A DNA stretch of 64,000 nt, taken from positions 8,184,001-8,248,000 of the forward strand of contig OZ020259.1 in assembly GCA_963971285.1 (NCBI GenBank), read 5' to 3'. The notes below the pieces were generated by a model. It was not told the origin of the DNA. It saw only the letters and a program-made list of their open reading frames with translations, and did no database searches. This document shows, piece by piece, positions 23,001 to 35,000 of the stretch (positions are counted from its first letter, which is position 1; each line of letters begins with the position of its first letter). This DNA is from Astropecten irregularis (Eukaryota > Echinodermata > Asteroidea > Paxillosida > Astropectinidae). The translations under genes and the position numbers were made by a program.

Positions 23001-26000
23001 CTCGCAGTGCTGAGCTCTCGGTACAAGACGGATGTCTTATGTGGGGCAGTAGAGTGATTGTTCCACCGCAGGGGCTTAAACGCATCCTGCATGGCTTGCA
23101 CGAAGGACATCCTGGCTCAGCAAGAATGAAAAGCCTCGCCAGAACATTCGCATGGTGGCCCAAGATGGACTCTGACATCGAGACAGAAGTCAAGACGTGC
23201 CACAACTGCCAACAAAATCAGCCAATGCCACCCAAGAGTGAACTTCATCCTTGGACTTGGCCTGAACGACCTTGGTCCAGACTGCATATTGACTATGCTG
23301 GTCCCTTCATGGGCAAGATGTTTCTCATTGTTGTGGACTCGCACTCAAAGTGGATGGAAGTCTTCCCACTGAACAATGCCACGACTCATGCAACAATCGA
23401 GAAACTCAGACAAGCCTTCGCTACACACGGATTGCCAGACAAAGTCGTGTCTGACAATGGTACACCATTCACTAGCGCAGAGTTTCGCGAATTCATGACC
23501 AAGAATGGTATTCTTCATATTCGCACATCACCGTATCATCCGGCTTCAAACGGTTTAGCTGAGCGTGCAGTGCGCACCTTCAAAAATGCTATGAAGCGAA
23601 TGGACACAGGGACAATTGAAACCAAAGTCTCCAGATTCCTGTTCCACTACAGGATTACCCCGCACAGTTCTACAGGGTTATCTCCTTCGGAAATGCTGAT
23701 GGGTCGACGTTTGCGTTGTCATCTTGATCAGCTTCGTCCTGACATTTCCAGTCGCGTTCACAAGAACCAGGATAAGCAGAAGTATCACCACGACCGACTT
23801 TCCAAGACACGTGCGTTTGAGATTGGTGATACAGTGTTGGTTCGCAACTTCACCAAAACTGGATACTCGTGGTTGCCAGGCACCGTCACAAGCCACACCG
23901 GTCCAGTGTCCTACAAGATCCGCCTCATGCACAACGGTTGTGAGGTAAAACGTCACGTTGATCACCTTCGCAAACAGGAACCTCCAAAGGAAACAGTTCC
24001 CGACGACATTGACCATCCATCGGACACCGTAGAACCACTTCCAGTTCCAGAGCAACAGCCCGAGCAGGAACCAGTTGAGCCTGAACCACCTGCACCAGAC
24101 AACCAGCCAGAACTCCCACTAACTGTTGAGCCTAATTCGTCAACATCTACACCACCTGGCAAGAATTACCCATCTCGCACCAGAAATCCACCTGAGCGAT
24201 ATGGATTCTCAAAACCTAAGTAGGTACAGCTGCACACATCTGAGGCAGAATAATCCTCAGTGCAGACTGTTGCAAGTCAGGGTAGTCCACCCCTGTACTT
24301 GATAGCTTCTCACTTGTTTCATGATTAAGACATTTGATTTGAGTTGAACATTTGTTTGTTGTTCATGGTTGTTGAAAAAAAAAAATATTCGAGTTAGCCT
24401 TAATAACAAATATCTCTAGTCATGCATTGGATAGATTTCCATTTCCAAGTTCTGCAGAATATATGTATCTCTATAGGAAGGAGGAGTGTAATGTATTCAT
24501 CTAAAGGACTTTTGCTAGTCTATGGACTCAGTACATTGACTCTATTTACGCCCATATATGGAATTGCTTTTGTGACCCTAATCTGGTACCGTGGGAACGC
24601 TACACAGCTAAATTGATACATTGTAATAATTTGGTGTATGCACCAGTGTATTGCCATACACTAGTGGTCTCGTGTTGTTATGCATTAAGTCACTTGTAAT
24701 GTTGACTGTCAGTTGAAGTACACACACAGTACATGTCTCGCTGCTTATGCCAAAATAAACCAGTGTTAACTCGATATGATTTGCGTGCTCTATTAGTTCA
24801 TAACAATGACAAACTGAATTGGAACAAAAACACTCAGGTAGTTGTTGGTAAAGCCATGCAACGGATGTTTTTTCTTTGTAAGCTTAAGCAGTTCAATGTA
24901 GATAGGACAACATTTCGTTTATTTAATCAATTTATAATACAGAGCATTGTTACTTTTAACATAGTTAGTATGTATGGTTCACTTTCACAGAAAAATAGGG
25001 ACATGTTCGAGCGCATTCATAAAATGGCCCAGCGCTCTGTATGTCTCAACCTGCCAGCATATGACCAAATATTCCTGGAGCGAGCAATATCTAAAGTACA
25101 TTTTATTCTGTCTGACCCAACTCATCCTCTGTTTGACTGTTTTGTTTTTAATAGATCTGGTTTTAGACTTTGTGTTCCTCGTACAAACCTTACTCGTTAT
25201 AGGCAATCCTTTGTTCCCAACTCCATTCATTTATTCAACACTCTTGTTATTCGTAAATAGGGTAATTATTTGTGTGTTTGTTGCTCGCTCTTGTGGATTT
25301 TAATACTTTGAATATTTCGTCTTTTGAAGTGTGTAATTTTTGTGGAATGTTTTCATATTTGAACGTATTTATATATATATATATATTTTTTTTTTAAATG
25401 TGCCAATGGAAACAAGATTTCTGTATTGTATTATTATGCAGACAATAAAATCTCTAATTCTAATTCTAATTCTAATAATTAACTCCCGCGCTTATCTAGC
25501 ACATCAAGTACAGTCACTATACAAGCTGTTTTAATTGTGCTAAATAATGAACCTTTAAGTGCTATATTTAGCAATTGTATAGTGTACCGGACAAAAAAAA
25601 ACACGAAATGTCAAAGGACTTATTCTCAAAATATTCTCAATTATTACGCAATGGTCCCTGCATTCACTACAGAGTAGTTTAATGTTTTCGGAGATAATTC
25701 CCATGTAAATCATATCTGTGCCTTTGAAGGCACGACAAAATGTGTGGGAAACCGAGAATGAAATCTACCCTGCCAGCCAGCCTGCCAGCACTACGATACT
25801 GGATACGTATCGTCAAAATGATGTTGAGCTTGCTGCATGAAATTTGCATCGTTTTGGTGTCAAGGCTGTTTCATCCTCTGTTCTCACGGCAACCTACATT
25901 AAAATATGTTTGTTTGTTACTATGGCCCCCGTGTCTGGGTGTGTCAAATCAATGGTACCACCACAGCCTGTGCTGCTTATTTTGCACGTCATGCTATGAA

Positions 26001-29000
26001 TCTCTCCATACGTTCCAATATATCTCTGTGGTCTTTAGTCAGCTAAACATGTCAAATTATTAACGCGGTAATACGTTCTATCTTGCAATACGTTTAACAA
26101 CGTTCGTACAGAGCCACCGATTCGATTTTTGAGCGCTTTTATATATATATCAGCCGAGCAAATGTAACCTTGTGCCATTTCAACAATCTGTTCTTAGACA
26201 GTGACTGAAGACATGCGCATGCGCACTTGTCTCATATACGTATAAGGTTCTTTTGAAATCGGCTACTTAAACCACTAGACATTTACCAACTGTGTTGTAC
26301 TCTATTGTCCCTGTTGCTAAACACAACTTCAAAACCAGGGACTCTACGGTAACAACCATGTCGAGAAGACTCAATAAAGCCAAGAAAAATCAAAAGAAAA
26401 AAATGGCCGTGGAGAAGTCAAGCCTCTCGGGCAAAATATACAAAACAAAAACGAAAAACGAGAGATTTAAAATTCCTCAAAAACGAGCCATGAAATGTCA
26501 GCGCTTTGTTAAGAATCTATCTGACATCAATTTGTCTTTGCATGAAACAATTGCTCTAGGAAGGGGGCTCAATTTTATCCCCACACCCAATAAACCCAAA
26601 AAGACAACAATTCTCCGTCACTCAAAACTGCTATTTAGAAAAATGAGATTACGCATTTTGATGACAAGGAGTTCTAAACAGGGTCGTCCCCATCCTTTTC
26701 GCATGCCTTCCAAATGGAACCCCGGTGTTACTTNNNNNNNNNNNNNNNNNNNNNNNNNNNNNNNNNNNNNNNNNNNNNNNNNNNNNNNNNNNNNNNNNNN
26801 NNNNNNNNNNNNNNNNNNNNNNNNNNNNNNNNNNNNNNNNNNNNNNNNNNNNNNNNNNNNNNNNNNNNNNNNNNNNNNNNNNNNNNNNNNNNNNNNNNNN
26901 NNNNNNNNNNNNNNNNNNNNNNNNNNNNNNNNNGAGCAAGCGAATGAGCAGGGGAGCAATCGGATGAGTAAAATGAGCCATCGGATGAGTAAATGAGCAA
27001 GCGAATGAGTAAATGAGCAAGCGAATGAGCAAAATGAGCAATCGAATGAGTAAATGAGCAATCGAACGCGCGGGAAATAACAGAAACTATATCTATATAA
27101 ATTCAACGGCTGCGTGCATTTCTAGTCATTAGGAGATTAACCTTAAATCGATCAGCATGAATACTTTTTCTGCAGTCAAACCTTATGTTTGCCACACATG
27201 TGGCAAATGCTTTGTACGGAGTTATAACCTTTGGAGGCATACAGAAAGTGCACATGCTGAACGTGAATCACCTATGGATGAAACTAACCACGATGATCGT
27301 GAAATTGGCGATTCGGAAATAGAAGAAACTGAGTCTACGCAGTATGAATTAGTTGACGGAGCTGCGGAAAATGATTCGGAATCCGAAACGGAGGAGGAAA
27401 CGGATAACTCATCGGATGAAGATGAATCCAGTTTAGAACTGGAAGACAATGTCACCTTTCAAGACTGGCTGCAAGAGGCTAAAGGTGCTACCGAAGAGAT
27501 GTGGACTGAAAAATATGAAAAGTATCTCAACGAGAATTTGAGCGAAGGTCAAGCCAGAGAAAAGGCCAATAGAAAGACTCTCTGGGCTGTCAAGAGAATC
27601 TTCTTCAACAACTACAAGGAGTTTCTGTCAAGTTCCCTGTACCTGGAAGATAATAATACTCATGAAGAAATTGTGGAAGATCTCAAAGAAAAACTAGATA
27701 AAGGCATGACACTAAACAAAGCCTTTAATAGAGTATTGCCTAAACATCAGGCTAAATTTGAAGGTCTCTTCCAACACGAAGATGAAGATGGCGATAACGA
27801 GAAAGACAATGATGATGATTAAATATTAATAGTTTCAGATCGGCTATTAGAATTATCAAATAATGTATCATTTAGCATTATACTTTTCCATTTAATAGTC
27901 ACTCTTATTTACAAAAACAAAATGCGTATTACCTTGGAAACATGCATGATTTCCCATGGTGAACAAGAATAAACCAACTGAAAGTAAAGCGTAGCAAAGT
28001 ATTGCTTCTAAAGTGTCTCATTGTTTTATGTTTATAATTATATGTAGGCCTACTTTTATATTCTTATTGCACAAAATGTTGTAGCAAATTAAATGTACGA
28101 GTACGATTATAGTATTATTGAAAACGGAGTAAAATTGATAGCCTTGGAGCGCGAGCCCCTCTCCTTATAGAAATAAACTTCACACGGAAGTGGCGCGTAT
28201 ATTACATGAGGTATATATACATGGTCATAGATTTGTACCATTTTACCTATGATATCAATCTCCCCAACTGGCTTTATTATGGACACATTATATGCTGGTG
28301 CCTTCTTGGTGTGATCCGAGTGGACAGCTCATTGTCCGGGGGGATTAAAGCCGATGCCAAGTACGGTACAATGTCTGGATCCGGTGGGTTGCATGGTCTA
28401 TTGTGTATAGGGATTATAACGGATCTATGTTGACTTCCGGACCTCCTGTGGTGTCACTCATGGGTAATACCAATGACGTAATTTCTCAATATAGATCATG
28501 ACTCATGTTTCTAACTATAGATCACTATGACTCATCATTTGTAACAAAAGGACGCCCCGCAATCACGGTCTATTGTGTACGGATTAGTCTATACGGTTGC
28601 TCATTTTCACGGCGCCCCGAATGGCCTATTGTGTACACGTACGTACGTCCTAATGTATATATCGTACCTCATTTTTAGATATCACGGTGAGCCAACGATA
28701 TACATTATATACGCGAGATTATCTTATTATATAAACTATAAAATTACTTCCGGACCTCCCGCTGAGCCATCTCCCTTTATATTTACTTCCGGACCTCCCG
28801 CTGAGCCATCTCCCTTTATATTTACTTCCGGACCTCCCGCTGAGCCATCTCCCTTATGATTATTATACTTCTATGACTCTATGACATCATTTTATAACCT
28901 TATACATATTTATGTGACCTCTATTGTTTTTTGGGCAGAGGTCAATGTGTGCCAGACAGTCCCCCCCCACTACTTTGTAACTCCGATACATTACACAGAT

Positions 29001-32000
29001 TTCCACAAATTGTATGCTTAAATGTATATTACATGCCTGGTTAAGGTCACATTTCAGCACTCACACTCTGTATAAGCCATAATGCATATTGCATGAAATG
29101 ATAAACCTGTGAAAATTGTTAGCTCAACTGGAAACCTGAGTCCTGAGAAAATAGCGAAAAGGCAACTCATTTTTTTTTTAACTGTTCCATTGTTTGTTTT
29201 ACTGATTTCTTAATTAATACATGATTTGAGGCGGAGGTATTTAAACAGTATGTTTCTACCAGCATCATCTTCATACCCTAAAAGTTATACCTAAATCTAT
29301 TACCATTTCTGTTGGGGTATGTTACCGATATTGTACAGTAACTTGAAGCTTTTCACTTAGAGTATTGTTACATGCCCTTGAAATGACACTATTGCAATTC
29401 AGGAAAATTCGGTTCAACGAACCTTAGATAATGACATTATAAAAACGCATTTCTTTGGCTGTCATAGTTTTAAGTTCCCTGTGTTTGTGTTAAAATCATT
29501 TTATTATAAACTCGGAGGTTGGAACGTCGTGACGTCATCTCGGGAATTCGGTAGCTGGTTCACAAGCCATCAAGTAATGCTAAGCTGGGTTCCGCGTCAC
29601 TGACGGCAATAAAAATCCCGTACTAGAGTGTGGAGCGTGGACAAAAAAATGAAAATGTGTGCGGTTTTCTTCGAGAAAAAAAACGTGCGGGAGGAAAACA
29701 AAAACTTTAATCAAATTTAATATTTTTTTAAAAATTTAATTAAATTGTTTCGGTAAATTTTATTAAATATCATTGCAGCCACCTTTTAATTGTTCTACAA
29801 TAATCCAATTGTAAAAAAGCTTACTAAGTGTAGCAGGAATGTACATACAGACTTCAAGACAAGTGTGACATGCATGTAGCAAAACTCATTTTCGTGGACA
29901 TTCTGTGGGATAAAGTGGTGGCCCATATGCATTTTACGGCATAGAGTTGAAAACCACCAGAAACATCCAAGGATACAGAAAAATCATACGACTTTTGAAA
30001 TGATGTTAACATTATTTTGTTATACGATCCACACCAGTCCTGTCTTTATATTTCATATCATCGCACCAAGTACAGTTGACCGTTTGTAAAACGGATACGA
30101 ATACCACAATACAGTAAAAATGGGAAGGATTCTTAAATCAGAATGTGGGTATTGAACTCATTTGGTGTCAAGTGAATTTGGATTTTGTGGGATTTAGGAA
30201 TAATTTCAAATTTCAATTTCAATTTCAATTGAATTTATTCGTCATATAAAAATATACATAAAATTTATTTTCCCGTGTGCAGTTCAGATACAAATTTTAA
30301 AAGACATCAAATTTTAAAAGTAAACAGTATTGCACGAACACAACAGCATACAGATTAAGAAAAACCGAAATAAAAGTACTAAAATCCTCAAAAGTCAAAT
30401 TCATCAGAAAAACAGCAAAGACGATCAACATCTATTTTTAAAACTACACAATATTGCATGAACAAAACAACAGACACATTTAAGTAAAACAAAAATCCTT
30501 AGAAGTCAAATACATCAATAAACAGCAGACAAGCAACCAACCAGCCAAACTCCCAAAACAAACCAAAAAGGTGTGATTATAAAAACTAACGCTATCTCTA
30601 CAATAAACAATTTAAAAGATGACACCATGGGCGGAAATCCCGGGGGGGGGGGACAGGGGGGGACACGTCCCCCCATGATTTTGGAAGTGGGGGTCATAAT
30701 GTCGATTGTCCCCTCCATGTTTTAACCCTTTACCATGAGCAACGTTTTTGTCGACTGCGCACTGACGGCTTGCTCATTTCCATGGGCAAATTTTGTGAAC
30801 TGTCGTGTTTGCCATGCGACTCAAATCGAAGACGTGCAGTTGAGATGCCCCTGCATGGCCGGGCCGCATGCATACACGTAACGTTTACTGCACTGCAATC
30901 GACTTTAACCGTATACAGTCTGCATACGTATACATTTTTGTGTATACAAATCTGGTTAGGCATCTCCCGTTCGAATCGATCCATTTAAAACCGTTTTTTC
31001 CATAGAGCACCATGCTCAAATCCATCAATTTTGCACTGACTCATGACGGATTTAATCTCGTTCGACGTCGGAGTTTCGCGAAACTTCTTCAGTTATTCTT
31101 CACATGATACTGCGTTTTGAATGAGGTTGCTTTATTCAAACTATATTTCCGAAGAATTCTCGTACATCCATAACAAAACACAAGGTGCCATATTGGAAAT
31201 ATTAAGGTACATTTATATTTATTTTTTGTCATCTGTCATTACGTTTGTAATGAATGTAAAGTTCTCATGATTTTTCTGTGGAATTACAGAATTTGAGTAC
31301 AATAGAGTACAGTATAGAAGTCTACCTAGGCCCGTAAAATACAGTGTCTTCAATTAAAAACTTCACTGGTTCACCCAAGTATTGTTTTCAGCTGAAGCTG
31401 AAGCTGAAGCAAAACATTTGCATTTTCTTCATTCAAAATATGTTTCTCATTTTGAGGTTTACATTTTTTGCTTCACCATAGGCATATTTCTAAATTCAAA
31501 TCTGCGACCTCACAGGATCTTTTTAAGTTCGAAAATGTTTTGTGTCGTTGTTTTACTCATTTCTTGATAAAGTACACCATTTCAGGCAGAACAATTGCTA
31601 AACTTTCGCAGAACTTTCGCTAAACAAGTCTGAGGAAAGTGGCCGGAAATTACCTTAGAATGCACCACAGAGCATCTAAAATCAAAATTTTCACGGGGCC
31701 CTTAAGAGGGCCCCGAACCCCACGCCGTAACTTTATTTCTTTACATAAATTGTTAGGTTTGCCGGCAACTTAAGCACACTGGTAGGAATTACAAATACAT
31801 GTATCATGTGCAACAATGGTAGATGCAACTTTTTATTGGAAATTATGACAGGTTCCTTGAAGACCAAAAACATTACTTTTATAATTAACTTTCTTAATTA
31901 ACTTTCATTACACTTCATGAACATAGGATTCGTCAGTGTATCAGAATATTAAACAACCGAGCCCGATGTGGCCTCATGATAATCCCAACCCTGCTAAAAA

Positions 32001-35000
32001 TTCTTTCAACTGGGACGGAAAATTTCAGGCACTGACAAGACTTTGACTGGCAGTTGCAGTAGTTCAAGGGTTGGGAGTTTCTTCCCCATATCCTGCCAAA
32101 ATTGTATGGCACTTAATGTCAGGTGCAAGCTCTGCTACCTCTTTGAAATACCTAGCATTTTGCTAACTTGTTCCCAGACATAAAATAAGCATGCACGTTT
32201 ACATGTTAAGTATTGGCATGTGTGCACTGACATAAAAATGTTGTACCATATACATTATGTACGTGTACTGCACATTCATGACAACAGAAATACTACACTA
32301 CAGTGCTATCTGTAGTATCTCAAGTCGAGCCGAGTGTATTATTTTGCACAAGAGTGTCACATGGTGTTACCAAAAAGCCTATTATGTACTTCTACCATGC
32401 AAGTCTGATTAAAATCTTTTAAACTTTCGCTAAAAAAAAGGCAGAGGAAAGTGGCCATGAATTGCCTTAGAATGCACTACAGAGCATCTAGAATCAAAAT
32501 TTTCCCGGGCCCCTTAAGCGGGCCCCGAACCCCACGACGTAACTTTATTTTTTTACACAAATTTTTGGGTTTGCCGGCAACTTAAGCACACTGGTAGGAA
32601 CATCGAGTTAACCGGCTCCGTTCAGAGCCACGGTCAGCCACCTCATACTCACACCAGAGTGTCACATGGTGTTACCAAAAAACCTGTACTTCTACCATGC
32701 ATAGCCTCATATCTAAGTTTTATTTTTCAAAGTTTGAAAACACTCGTGATCGGCACACCTACCACATATGCAAGCGTATGCTAGGCCATAGGCATGTCAT
32801 TGTATACTAAAAGTTACTATCTTATGAAGTGTAATTTGATGTCCCTCCATGATCGAGGAGCGATTTCCGCCTATGGATGACACACATTTGGTACAAAAGA
32901 CATCCTATACCGCTTAGTATTGGTACAAGGGGGACGGATCCTTCCTGATTTGTTGACGACCACCAGGGAATGAAGAGGGTGAGTGGGATCCTCCATTATC
33001 ACATGTAATTTTGACAGAGCATTTGCCTCGAAAATGCAATGCAGATGTTTAACATCAAACCCGATCGTTTTAGCTGCAACTTTAGTAATACGCTCCAATT
33101 TGGGGGGATTTTTAACTGTTAATTCACCATACCATGCGATAAGACAACAAGTTAAAATTGACTGAACAACACTCTGATAAAACAGATGCAAAATGTCACT
33201 GCGAACATTAAAGGTCTTAAGTTTCCTGAGAAAAAAAATATCTGGGTGGCTTTTGCCGCTACTTTTTGAGTATTACAGAAATTAAATTATTATTTATTAT
33301 TAAATGATGTACCAAAATGCTAAATACCTAAAGAATGATGTTTTTAAACCAAATTATGTAGTGTTAATATAACCTTTAACCTTGCGCAACTTCATCATCA
33401 AAAGTATATCTCTTATTGTTGATTGATTCAGCCAGGGAGGATATGAAAACAATGTATTACCCTTCAGCGACGTAAATAAGCACGTCACTAAGTGCCATAC
33501 ATGACAAAAATCATGGGCTGTGTTAGATTGGCTTTCAGCCCGTGACCTCCTGCTTACAATTGCAGATGCCACCCGCTAGTCCACCGTGCTTATTGGGGTC
33601 AGTGGAGTGAATCAAATCCCTTATCGGCGGGCGCCGAAAGAATATAACAATTGTCGAATAATTGAATATCATATAATAATTATACTGGACACTATTTCTT
33701 GAAACATTATTAAGTGTCACGTTCAATAGATATACATATTATAACGATCGATAAGGTTGTTTCTAAGTGTACTTTTATCAGTCTACAAATCACTGGCATA
33801 TTCTGTTTATAACGCAGGTTTTCCGATATTAATCTTTGTTGGTTTTTCCGTGTTCAACGAAAAAGGTATTGTTTTTGTTTTTGTTTTTTTCTTTTTTGTG
33901 TTCCTATTCTTGACGTTTAAGTTACTACATACTTTTTGTGGGAGCCGTGGAACCACCCATATACCACAATATATTTCAAGGATTATTTGCAGGTTTACTT
34001 TAATCAAATTTGGGAAAGGGATGGAAACGACTGCCTAATGTATAATTAATGACGATACCAATTGATACTTTTTACGCAATTGTTTAAGTTTGACACCCCC
34101 CCAAAAAAAAAAAAAAAAAAATAATAATAATAATAATAATACAAAATCAGTGCATGCAGGCCTGTTAGCCGCCCCAAAAACCAAATCCACCGGAATCCGA
34201 TCCCTGCAACAATGCATGTGACCACAAAAGTAGGCTCGCAGCGCAGGGGCTCATGCTGGCTAACGGACGTTAGGGTTTTGCTCTTAGATTTTCAACAAAA
34301 ACGAGGGGCCGGCAGCCGATCTGTCCTGTTTAGGCATGTTCTCGCACCCAAATAGTCGCGCTTATTTGTATGGGGACACAAATAATCCCGACTACTAGTG
34401 CGATTTGGAGCGCGCTCCAAATCGCACTAATAGTGCGTCTTTTTGTAAATAGTCGCGATTATTTGCTGTGTGAACGGTGCACCAAAAAATACCGGTTTTT
34501 ATATCCCATCATGCAAGGCGGGCACGAGAGTTTAGCACAGAATGCACGCCAACTCCACGCTTCACTGCGCACGGGCAGTTTGATAAAAATCGTACCGGTA
34601 CGATTTGGGTTGAGCTTTTTTGGCTGTGGGAACATAACAAAAAGCGCGACTATCTGGGTCGCGATTTGTAGTGCGACCCAAATAGTCGCGTTTGTTGGTG
34701 TGTGAGAACGTGCCTAATGATACGTTGTGTTCTTTAAGTGACGTAGCACGGTTTGTCTTCGAAAAAGTGGAGTGCTTAATGTTGGGCCTTAAATGCCTCC
34801 TTTCTTATATACAATATCTTTTAAGCACAAACAGAATAACATGTATAACAATACAGATGCATTTAACTTCATATGAGTTTTGATTTCTGTAAACCTTTAA
34901 GCTACGTAAAGATACATACGAATCACGACTGAACTTTTGCGCACGCACTGGGCACTTGTGTGCGGCAGGCAAGCTAAACCAGACAGCACATTGCGACAGC

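Larger units (their letters stand above)
19861..24805 (+). mobile_element. Intact Ty3/Gypsy LTR retrotransposon
   Basis: 4945 bp bounded by 319-bp LTRs (19861-20179 and 24487-24805) that start TG and end CA. I see no difference between the two by eye. A 5-bp target duplication (ATGAC) flanks it. One long ORF fills the interior, a primer-binding-site region follows the 5' LTR, and a purine tract precedes the 3' LTR. It is inserted in the reverse transcriptase of an older non-LTR element. Identical LTRs and an open frame indicate a recent insertion that may still be active. Confidence 0.95.
16800..25490 (+). mobile_element. CR1/Rex1-type non-LTR retrotransposon, degenerate, split by Gypsy
   Basis: The element runs from a 5' UTR near 16800 through an endonuclease, a reverse transcriptase and a C-terminal domain to a 3' tail of (TAATTC)-type repeats at 25450-25482. 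It is broken by a 0.7-kb replacement after the endonuclease (about 17790-18550), by a frameshift in the reverse transcriptase near 19540, and by the Gypsy insertion at 19861-24805. A short second copy of the same family lies inverted at 30211-33300. Clade is judged by eye from motif spelling. Confidence 0.8.
28970..34720. repeat. Intronic duplicated segment, right copy
   Basis: Second copy of 5460-8300. Similarity starts near TTGTAACTCCGATACATTAC (28975) and is interrupted at 30211-33300 by a nested non-LTR/hAT insertion for which the left copy preserves the empty site near 6815. It resumes at AAATGATGTACCAAAATGC and runs to about 34310. The palindromic element at the end is inverted relative to the left copy. 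A CRE (TGACGTCA) is kept at 29530-29537. Confidence 0.75.

Noticed and set aside
20929-24162. Several minus-strand ORFs of 60-170 codons
   Set aside because: Shadow frames of the intact Gypsy polyprotein on the plus strand.
26934-27068. Possible CRISPR-like array
   Set aside because: Short degenerate units without unique spacers; a minisatellite in animal DNA.
28575-28859. ORF with [12 protein letters not shown] repeats
   Set aside because: Artefact of a 39-bp tandem repeat whose period is a multiple of three.
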